Shown: positions 1 through 9,100 of the stretch, piece after piece | Numbering within the stretch: position 1 is the stretch's first letter | Layout: each line of letters starts with the position of its first letter | Origin: Closterium sp. Naga37s-1 | Taxonomy: Eukaryota > Streptophyta > Zygnematophyceae > Desmidiales > Closteriaceae | DNA length: 64,000 nucleotides | Reading direction: 5' to 3' | Assembly (NCBI GenBank): GCA_947471745.1 | Contig: CANJKZ010000396.1 | Span: forward strand, 999,501 to 1,063,500 | The notes under the pieces: generated by a model | What the model was told of the DNA's origin: nothing | Database searches by the model: none | Seen by the model: the letters and a program-made list of their open reading frames with translations, nothing else | Position numbers and translations under genes: made by a program

Positions 1-1443
1 GAGTCGTTCCCCGGCCCGCCCCCCTCGATCAGCTGGAAGTTCTTCACTGAAGCCACTGTCACTCGCCCCCTGAAGTTCAAGCACCAGCACTGGCAGTGTG
101 GGAGGGGGAGGGCAGGCAAGGGGAGGCAAGGGCGGGATGAGAAGGGGGCTTGTCCGAGTCGTTCCCCGCCCCCCCCCCCCCTCTATCAGCTGGAAATTCT
201 TCACAGAAGCACCCCCTGTCACTCGCCCCCTGAAGTTGAGGCACCAGCACTGGAAGCGTGTATGGGATGGACAGGAAAAGGGGATGCAAGGGAGGATTGG
301 AAGGGCCTTATTTGAGATGCTCCCCGGCCCACCCTCCTCTATCAGCTGGAAGTTGTTCACCGAAGCAACCGTTACTCGCCCTCTGAAGTTGAGGCACCAG
401 CACTGGAAGGCGAGGAGGGGAGGCGAGGGGAGGGGAGGGAGCGCTCGGCCCAATGTTTCATGATAGATTTCGCTTTCTAATCTGTAATTGCCTTCCTCAA
501 TACACACACACCTGCAGCTGCGCGTGCCACCGGGGAGGCTTGTTCCTCGATACCACAGTCTCTAGGGGCGCTCGGCCCATGATAAAAAGCTTTATATTGC
601 CCTATACTCCCATATACTCCCTTATACTCCTTTGCACTCCTCCATATCCCCTTGTATCCCCTCACCTGCAGCTGCTCGTGCCATCTGCGAGACTTGTTCC
701 GCAACGCCATGGGCTCCAGAGGCGCTCGGCCTCATACTCCCTTGAACTACCCTGTACTCCCGTGCACCGCTTCCCACCCCCCAGCACCCACACACATACC
801 TGCAGCTGCTCGTGCCATCTGGGAGGCTTGTTCCGCAACACCATGGGCTCTAAGGGCGCTCGGCTTCATCTATTTCCATACGAACACCGCTTAATACTCC
901 CCTGTACTGCTGTGCACCGCTCCTCATTCCCCAATAAACACACATACCTGCAGCTGCTCGTGCCATCTGGGTGGCTTGTTCCGCAACACCATGGGCTCTA
1001 GAGGCGCTCGGCCGATGCACCGCACACAGTCACACTCCGTACAGTCACCCTCAGTGTCACCCTCCGCATCTGCCTCTGCATTGAAAGCAGGAGGCGCAGC
1101 AGCAGGGGAAGGAGCAGCAGAAGCAGAAGGAGCAGCAGGAAGGGCGGCAGGAGACGGGGCAGACGAAGCAGCAAATGGGGGAGTCGCAGCTGCAGCAGGG
1201 AGAGAGGAAGGGGTGAATGGGGGAGTCAAGGGACCCGAGGGGAGAGAGGAGGAGGCGAACGGGGGAGTGACAGCCGCCGCAGCTCTGGCACCTGCTGCTG
1301 CTGCTTCTGGTGAAGCCACAGCTCTTGCTGCTGCTGCTTCTGGTGAAGCCACAGCTCTTGCTGCTGCTGCTTCTGACCATGCCGTTCCGCTTGCTGTTGC
1401 TGCTGATGCTGCTGCTGCTGCTGCTGCTGTTAGTGCCGCTTCT

Positions 1444-1510
1444 AGTTCCAATGTGGGCAAGGGCAGGGGCAGGGGCAGGGGCAGGGGCAGGGGCAGGGGC
1501 AAGGGCAGGG
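1444..1510. repeat. GGGGCA hexamer tract in exon 3 (variable number)
   Basis: The plus strand shows GGGGCA repeats; read on the gene strand they code alternating Pro-Leu. Counts: A 6, B 7, C 7, D 7, E 5, F 9 with one short unit, G 9, H 8. Six-base steps keep the frame except in F. It is a natural marker to tell units apart. Confidence 0.9.
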
Positions 1511-2891
1511 CGGCAGGGGGAAGCTCAAGGGCAGCAGGGGGAAGGAAGGGGTCCGCGGAGGCGGGGAAGGGGGAGATATGAAGGCCTTCGCTGCCGCTGC
1601 TTTCCTGGAAACCTCCGCCTTGCGTGATTTGAGTTGACTCAAAAGCCACCTGGAAACCTCCGCCTTGCAACCAACCCTGATTGCCCTCCTGCTCACTCCT
1701 TCCCTCTCCACTGCTCTCCTGCTGCTCACACGCGCCGTCTGTCGGCCAATCCCCACACTCCTCCTGCTGATTCCCCTCCTCTAAACTCCCGTCCTCCGGA
1801 CTGCTCTCCTCTTGACTCTTCTTCTCCCACTGCCCCCCTGCTTCCACACCCTCCTCTCGCATGCTCTGCTGCTCATTGCTCTCCTCCTTACCACTGCTCC
1901 CCATTCTCTCTCCCGCACCCATCTCTTCCCCACTCTCTGGGAACGAGACCAAGGGCTCTCTTGTGCAGATTGTGGGTGGTGACCTTGCTTCCCTCGCTTC
2001 CCTTGCTTCCTCCGCTGCTGTGCATTCTTGCTTCTCGCCCTCCCCCTCCTCTTCTCCACTCCCAGTGAGCCTCACCAGCAATCTCTCCTCCTCCTCCCTC
2101 TCCTCCTTCTCTTGCCTCTCCTCGGTCTCGTTCTTCCTCCTCTCCTCTCCCGTCCCCTCCTCCCTCTCTACCTCCCCTCTCTCCACTCTCTTCCCCTCCC
2201 CTCTCTCTCCCTTCCCCTCTTCCTCCCGCCCTCCCACTCTCCCTTCAGTCACTTCTTCTACAGTCACCTCCTCTCTCTCCCCCCCTCCCCACTCAAACTC
2301 ACTCACAATCCCCCCCGCCTCCCCCTTCCCCCCACTGAGCCTGTATGCGCAAGAACGGGCGGCGGGAGAGGCGGAAGACAGCGCGGAAGAGGGAAGCTTC
2401 GAGCAAGGGGGGAAGGCGGAAGCGGGGAATGTGCGCGGAGGCTTGACGATACCGCTGCTGACGTGGCCGTGTCAGCGTCATTTGCGCCGTTACAATCGCC
2501 CCGACCACCAATGGCGCTGCCGCTGCCACTACTGCTGGTAATACCTGCGCCGAGTAATCCTGTCCCGTCGCTACCCCTGCTACAGCTGGCGCCGCTACAG
2601 CTGGAACCGTTAAAGCTGCCCAAGTTACCGTTACACGCGACAGGGGTGCCGGCCCCTCTGCTGCCCGTGCTGCTGCTGCCACAGTTGTAACCACAATGGT
2701 GGTTACCACACCGATTGCTACAGTGGTTACAGTGGTGGTAACCGTTGGCGGAAAAAGCGGCTCCGCGGGGATGCACCTTGCGGCTGCTGCTGCTGCTTCC
2801 GCCGTGCGCCAGCGACGCCGCGCCGAGAGAAAACGCGGGCTGCACGAGGAAATGCGCAGGAAATGCGGCGCGGGGGGGACGGGAGGGCGGA

Positions 2892-2915
2892 GGGGGGGGG
2901 GGGGGGGGGGGGGGG
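2892..2915. repeat. Poly-G (gene strand poly-C) tract before the exon 3 acceptor
   Basis: An uninterrupted G run on the plus strand serves on the gene strand as pyrimidine tract about 50 bases before the exon 3 acceptor. Lengths: 24, 22, 24, 22, 21, 20, 24 and 19 in units 1 to 8. Some of this spread may be sequencing error. Confidence 0.85.
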
Positions 2916-3256
2916 TGAGGGTGAGGAGGGGAGGGAGAGGAATGGGGGGGCAGGCGAAACGGTAAAATTGGCGCAAATTAACGGACGCCGAGAGGAGCTT
3001 CGACAGTTTTGGGCTTGGAAGATAAATACTGCGTTACTGGGTGCAATTTTTCTCGCCTATGGCATTCGCGACAGCTTTCTTACACCCTGGGTGTCGAGCG
3101 CTATGGTAGCTGCGGCGGATCCGTCAAGACAATATACACTACGAAAGAAGAACTCCAATACTGTAGCAAATACGGGTGCGGGTTGAAGAGCCGTAAGCTT
3201 CTTCTAGAAGTCTTCACATCCAAGTTACCCCTAACTACTCAAACTCTAAAACACCT

Positions 3257-3357
3257 CGGTTGAAGGAGTGTAACCTTCTTAATATTGTGTGAAAAAAGTC
3301 TATTCTAAGACGACTCAAAAGTCGGTTGTAGAACTGTAACCTTCCTAACATTGTGCG
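3257..3357. repeat. 35-bp imperfect direct repeat in intron 2
   Basis: 3257-3291 and 3323-3357 share the pattern CGGTTG..G...TGTAACCTTC.TAA.ATTGTG.G. The repeat lies just downstream of exon 2 in transcript order and recurs in every unit. Intron 1 (3509-3758) likewise has three AGCACAAACA-containing copies. Confidence 0.8.
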
Positions 3358-4733
3358 ATGCGAACGAACTCAGGTTTCATCGCTCACCTCGTGCGACGAT
3401 TCAAAGACGGCAAATCGCGTGCTTAGGAAATTCGCTCGCAGGCGACCGACGAACGAACTTCCGCCGCGCGAAAAGTCTTTCGGATCCAGCGAGACCACGT
3501 ACTCCATGCTGGAATGATTTCGAAAGTTGCGAAACAGAGCGAAACGGACACAATAGGGTGACCAGCACAAACACTTTTTCCATGCAAACGTGAATTTGCG
3601 AGACACAAACTCAGGTGTGCGATTTGAAGCGAACGAAGGCATTAGCGTAACCAGCACAAACAAGGGTTTGTTAAACGGGCAGAATAGGGCTACAAGCACA
3701 AACACCAACTCCGGTTTAGGGTCAAACGATTTTTTAAAGCAGTCGGCTATCCGCTTACCTTGACGGCCGCCAGCCGCACTTGCGCGCCGCGAGCAGGAAC
3801 TTGCCGTTCTCCGTCGAATTCGGCGGCACGCCCAGAAACAGCGTGAACGTGCCGGTCTTGCGCGAGCGGCGAATGAAGCACTCCACGCAGCGGTCGCGGG
3901 TCCTTCTGTTCCCGCCCCCCCCGCTCCTCCCCCCCACCTCCTCCTCTATCTCCCTCATAGCTTCCATCAGTGGGGAATCATGCTGAAGCCTCGCCATGCC
4001 CTCCTTATAAGCACCTCTCCTTCTGTCACTCTCCTGCTCCTTCACGTGCTGCTGCTCCTGCTGCCCCTTCTTCCCCTTACCGCCCTTCTTGCCTTGCCCA
4101 GTTGCCTCATTTGAACTAGCACCACCAGCAGCAGCACCACCAGCAACAGCAGCACCACCAGTACCACTAGCACCATTGGTACTACTGTTAGCACTGCTTG
4201 GTTTAACAAACACGGGAGCTGCAATTGGGAGGTTCGGGCTTGGCATGAGCCGGGTTCGGCCCGAACCACCCGCTGCCGAACCTCCCCCACCCCCACCTTC
4301 CCCCTTTATAAGCACTTTTATCCCTGAAACCACTTCCCGCTTCATTGTTGGGATCTGGCCCCTCTCTCCTTGCTCCTTGTCTCCTTGGCCCCCCATCAGG
4401 AAGATACTGCCTACACCAGTTCTACCTCCCCCTCGCCTCCCACTCGCCCCCCCACTTGCAGCCTTTGTCTGCTTCTCAGAACCTTCCTGCCCTGGTTTGG
4501 CTCCCTCAGACCCTGCCACGACAGCTCCACCCCCTGCCACGTCAGCTCCAGGGCTATCCGCCACGAGAACCCGTCGACCAATCAGATCGAGCGGAGGAAA
4601 ACTGGATTCTAGCGAAGCTCGTAGAAAACTGGATTCTAGTGAAGCTCGTAGAAATGGCTATGTCACAGCAACGAAGTAGAAGCACAGTGTTGGTCGCGAA
4701 ACGCCTCACGGGAGGCTTACGCGGCCTTAACGG

Positions 4734-4748
4734 GGCCTCGACGAGGCC
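4734..4748. other. Near-perfect palindrome GGCCTCG-A-CGAGGCC
   Basis: A 7-bp stem around a single A. It belongs to a cluster of short GC-rich hairpins upstream of exon 1 (another at 4703-4716, GCCTC/GAGGC). Confidence 0.6.
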
Positions 4749-4914
4749 TTTACTCAACCCTGACGCGATCCTGAGGCGATTTCTGCTTCGCGTGGTCTTC
4801 ACTGATCCTTCACGGGGCTTTCGCGGGCCCTACACTCGAGTGAAACAGGTTCGGCCCTTCGCAGGGCTTTGACGGGAGTCTCGCGGCTGAAATTTCCGTC
4901 ACTAATGCTTGTCT

Positions 4915-4932
4915 AAGCCTTCACAAAGGCTT
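4915..4932. other. Hairpin AAGCCTT-CACA-AAGGCTT
   Basis: A perfect 7-bp stem with a 4-base loop in the spacer, conserved in all units. Function unknown. Confidence 0.6.
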
Positions 4933-5060
4933 CTCCGTAGGTTTGACGCGAATCTGACGGGAGTCTCATCAAATGCTCAAAGTTTCGACCAATCAGGATT
5001 GAACACAATGTTTGAAGCGATAGAATTTCAAAGTGTTACTTCAACAACCTGGTACAACAA

Positions 5061-5069
5061 ATATATAGG
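5061..5069 (-). promoter_or_regulatory. Candidate TATA box (CCTATATAT) for copy A
   Basis: The gene strand reads CCTATATATTTG about 665 bp before the first ATG, in the only clearly A/T-rich patch of the spacer. An untranslated exon or long leader would be needed. It is repeated in all units; position and motif only, no proof of use. Confidence 0.3.
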
Positions 5070-5419
5070 TTCAAGCAAGGTACAAAATGGGCTAGGTAAC
5101 AAAACGTGTCCAACACGTTACGTGGCGCCTCGTTTCACCCCGCGTCGCACACGCAACCTTTCTCCACCTTCGTCGAACGCGCCTGAAGTCCGCATTTGGT
5201 TCCTTGCTGAACACGCCACAGTTGACCCACACAATTTCCCCCCGTCGATCACTTTCTCCTCACTTCCTCCTCGTCAATGTCTTCCTTCCATACTTCTCTT
5301 GCCGTAGCTCATACTCCCAAGCAATGTCGTAGTTTCCTCTCTAGTTCCCAAGGCACTGTCAACACGCCACCGTCAGTCCGTCTTAGTCGTCGGTCCGAAT
5401 AATGAGCGCCGTCGTTAGT

Positions 5420-5436
5420 GTGGTTCTGCGAACCAC
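5420..5436. other. Hairpin GTGGTTC-TGC-GAACCAC
   Basis: A perfect 7-bp stem with a 3-base loop, mid-spacer. Function unknown; no T-run follows that would suggest a Pol III terminator. Confidence 0.55.
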
Positions 5437-6159
5437 TCCAACACACACGACTGCTCGTCCCATTTATTAGTCGGTCAGATTTGAATCAGCGTCCCGATAT
5501 ACCCTAACCAACCAGCCTAGGTATCAAATTGACCGTTGTAGAACCAGCTGAACCGACAATTGTCCAAGCTTTAGGAGGAATCTGGTAACCGGTTGTACCC
5601 GATACGGGCAGATGCACTTCAGCTACAGAGGTACCGTGAACTTCTACTCTGATACAAACATAAGCCACAATTTCGTTACAATACAAAGAGTACAGGAATA
5701 ACAAACAAGGGCACCAGCATGACTACATCCCTGAATCAGTCATCACCATCCGTCCCTAAACACAATTGTCCAAACCTTAATAACCAACCCATATCCGAGG
5801 TACACAAAAGACAATCCCGTTCCTCCAGAGGAAACTTACCAGTACCTTTTCATCCGCAGCATTGCACCACAAAGCAGAAAAAATACACCACCACCACCAC
5901 CCGCTGTATCAGCACAACGCACATGCCCTTTTCCAGTCTCCCAGATATCATCACGCTGTCTTTTTTTCATTTGTTGCCCTTGGTTGTTCCTGAGTGAGGA
6001 ATCCTCTTCACGCATCATCAGTACCACACCACACCACACCATATCTAGAACGCAACGCGAAAAGCCGTCGGTGTCACTATTTCGCTCGCACGTGGATTTT
6101 GGACTCGACAAAACAACAGCTTGAAAAGCTTTCAACTGATGATGGAAGTGATGATGGAA

Positions 6160-9100
6160 TCACTCGCACGCCACTTTGGTATCGAAACTGCTCAGGCAAA
6201 TGGCAAACGCCTGCACGCATAATGTAGGGAAAACACACATGACGTGGGAACACATACAAAGCAGAAAACAATCCGTCAGACATGTGATATGAAGCAAGGA
6301 AAGCACATGTGACATGTGACATGTGGGCACGCACAAAGAAAACAGCCCAGAAGGCAAGGGGAAGAGAACACGGGGAGACGGGAGATGGGGAAAGCGTATT
6401 GACACGATACCCAAAGACAAACCTGAGGAAACACCTGGCCGTCCACACTTACCTGGAAGGCCGTGAGTGGATATCTGTAGTCCATGGTGAATGTGTCCTT
6501 GCCAATCTTCCCAACTGCAGCAACACCGGCTTGCATGCGTATCAATACCTGAAAGGAAACTCACCCTGAACACGCAGCACTACCCACCTGGAAGGCCGTG
6601 AGCGGGTATCTGTAGTCCATGGTGAATGTGTCCTTGCCGATCTTGCCAAACTGCAGCAGCAGCACTGGCAGAGCACCGATTTTTAACCACATGAAACAGC
6701 ACTTCACTACCCACCTGGAGTCAGTAAGCGGGTATCTGTTATCCATGGTGAAAGTGTCCTTGCCAATCTTCCCACACTGCAGCAGCACTGGCTTATCAGA
6801 GTCGTTCCCCGGTCCGCTCCTCTCTATGAGCTACCCTCAGCCAAACAGAGCAGCACGCACTTGGCACATGCACTACGCACCTGGAAGGCCGTAAGCGGGT
6901 ATCTGTAGTCCATGGTAAAGGTGTCCTTTCCGATCTTGCCAAACTGCAGCAGCAGCACCGGCAGGGCTCCGAACCATACACACTAGCATTCAAAGAAGAA
7001 GCACCCACCTGGAAGGCAGTAAGCGGGTATCTGTAGTCCATGGTGAACGTGTCCTTGCCAATCTTCCCAAACTGCAGCAACACCTTCAGGGCACCGCACC
7101 ATACACACCAGCACTTGTGCTAGAATAACACACCTGGAAGGCCGTGAGTGGATATCTGTAGTCCATAGTAAAAGCGTCCTTGTCAATCTTCCCGAACTGC
7201 AGCAGCACCGGCTTGTCCGAGTCGTTCCCCGGCCCGCCCCCCTCTATCAGCTGAAAATTCTTCACTGATGCTACTGTCACGCGGCCACGGAAGTTGAGGC
7301 ACCAACACTGCAAGGGAGTACGGGAAAGGGGAGGCGGGTAGGGGGTGGGAAAGGGGGGAGCAGCACCGGCTTGTCAGAGTCGTTCCCCGGCCCGCCCCCC
7401 TCGATCAGCTGGAAGTTCTTCACTGAAGCCACTGTCACTCGCCCCCTGAAGTTCAAGCACCAGCACTGGCAGTGTGGGAGGGGGAGGGCAGGCAAGGGGA
7501 GGCAAGGGCGGGATGAGAAGGGGGCTTGTCCGAGTCGTTCCCCGCCCCCCCCCCCCCTCTATCAGCTGGAAATTCTTCACAGAAGCACCCCCTGTCACTC
7601 GCCCCCTGAAGTTGAGGCACCAGCACTGGAAGCGTGTATGGGATGGACAGGAAAAGGGGATGCAAGGGAGGATTGGAAGGGCCTTATTTGAGATGCTCCC
7701 CGGCCCACCCTCCTCTATCAGCTGGAAGTTGTTCACCGAAGCAACCGTTACTCGCCCTCTGAAGTTGAGGCACCAGCACTGGAAGGCGAGGAGGGGAGGC
7801 GAGGGGAGGGGAGGGAGCGCTCGGCCCAATGTTTCATGATAGATTTCGCTTTCTAATCTGTAATTGCCTTCCTCAATACACACACACCTGCAGCTGCGCG
7901 TGCCACCGGGGAGGCTTGTTCCTCGATACCACAGTCTCTAGGGGCGCTCGGCCCATGATAAAAAGCTTTATATTGCCCTATACTCCCATATACTCCCTTA
8001 TACTCCTTTGCACTCCTCCATATCCCCTTGTATCCCCTCACCTGCAGCTGCTCGTGCCATCTGCGAGACTTGTTCCGCAACGCCATGGGCTCCAGAGGCG
8101 CTCGGCCTCATACTCCCTTGAACTACCCTGTACTCCCGTGCACCGCTTCCCACCCCCCAGCACCCACACACATACCTGCAGCTGCTCGTGCCATCTGGGA
8201 GGCTTGTTCCGCAACACCATGGGCTCTAAGGGCGCTCGGCTTCATCTATTTCCATACGAACACCGCTTAATACTCCCCTGTACTGCTGTGCACCGCTCCT
8301 CATTCCCCAATAAACACACATACCTGCAGCTGCTCGTGCCATCTGGGTGGCTTGTTCCGCAACACCATGGGCTCTAGAGGCGCTCGGCCGATGCACCGCA
8401 CACAGTCACACTCCGTACAGTCACCCTCAGTGTCACCCTCCGCATCTGCCTCTGCATTGAAAGCAGGAGGCGCAGCAGCAGGGGAAGGAGCAGCAGAAGC
8501 AGAAGGAGCAGCAGGAAGGGCGGCAGGAGACGGGGCAGACGAAGCAGCAAATGGGGGAGTCGCAGCTGCAGCAGGGAGAGAGGAAGGGGTGAATGGGGGA
8601 GTCAAGGGACCCGAGGGGAGAGAGGAGGAGGCGAACGGGGGAGTGACAGCCGCCGCAGCTCTGGCACCTGCTGCTGCTGCTTCTGGTGAAGCCACAGCTC
8701 TTGCTGCTGCTGCTTCTGGTGAAGCCACAGCTCTTGCTGCTGCTGCTTCTGACCATGCCGTTCCGCTTGCTGTTGCTGCTGATGCTGCTGCTGCTGCTGC
8801 TGCTGTTAGTGCCGCTTCTAGTTCCAATGTGGGCAAGGGCAGGGGCAGGGGCAGGGGCAGGGGCAGGGGCAGGGGCAGGGGCAAGGGCAGGGCGGCAGGG
8901 GGAAGCTCAAGGGCAGCAGGGGGAAGGAAGGGGTCCGCGGAGGCGGGGAAGGGGGAGATATGAAGGCCTTCGCTGCCGCTGCTTTCCTGGAAACCTCCGC
9001 CTTGCGTGATTTGAGTTGACTCAAAAGCCACCTGGAAACCTCCGCCTTGCAACCAACCCTGATTGCCCTCCTGCTCACTCCTTCCCTCTCCACTGCTCTC

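Larger units (their letters stand above)
1..4396 (-). pseudogene. TLP: Tubby-like gene copy A (3' end outside window; exon 3 deleted and frame-shifted)
   Basis: Exon 1 is 3759-4396 from the first in-frame ATG; the frame stays open without an ATG up to 4657. Exon 2 is 3388-3508 and exon 3 is 948-2839. The complete exon 4 and the last exon lie left of the window, but three partial copies of the exon 4 acceptor side (acceptors after 402, 249 and 89) are visible. Splices are CAAG|GTAAGC to TTCCAG|C (phase 2) and GAG|GTGAGC to GTGCAG|CCC (phase 0). Exon 3 lacks the 1,243 bp kept in copy H, so its frame ends at 2303. The predicted product is about 431 residues from the ATG: a low-complexity N-terminus plus only the first strands of the Tubby domain. 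Introns downstream of that stop make nonsense-mediated decay plausible. The GGGGCA tract has 6 repeats. Confidence 0.85.
4397..6159 (-). promoter_or_regulatory. Spacer between copy B stop and copy A ATG (3' flank plus putative promoter)
   Basis: 4397-4657 is an open frame continuous with exon 1 but without ATG. It includes a 27-bp tandem duplication (about 4598-4651) whose gene-strand sequence twice reads ACTAGAATCCAG or GCTAGAATCCAG, acceptor-like. CCAAT motifs (plus strand) lie at 4578-4582 and 4989-4993. GC-rich small hairpins cluster at 4700-4935. An A/T-rich box is at 5061-5069. 5500-6159 is less GC-rich and should hold the 3' flank of copy B; a donor-like CTG|GTAAGT sits at 5840. I recognise no protein on either strand. 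Confidence 0.55.

Noticed and set aside
453-1001. Plus-strand 182-codon frame rich in Pro/Cys/Leu
   Set aside because: It is the reverse complement of the duplicated exon 3 ends in intron 3; the minus strand explains its periodicity.
1861-2541. Long plus-strand open frames across exon 3 (also 976-1581, 1310-1627, 2028-2690 and equivalents)
   Set aside because: Low-complexity antisense of the real minus-strand exon; GC- and triplet-biased sequence keeps several frames open. No family resemblance.
4909-5307. Plus-strand 132-codon frame in the spacer, repeated in each unit
   Set aside because: No recognisable domain; lies over the putative promoter. Conservation between units only reflects array homogeneity.
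5719-5997. Plus-strand 92-codon frame in the spacer
   Set aside because: Biased composition (Thr/His runs), no homology recognised, lies in the 3' flank of a minus-strand gene.
6453-7215. CRISPR-like look of short repeats separated by unique spacers
   Set aside because: Repeats code Tubby sequence and have splice borders, spacing is irregular, and the window is eukaryotic.
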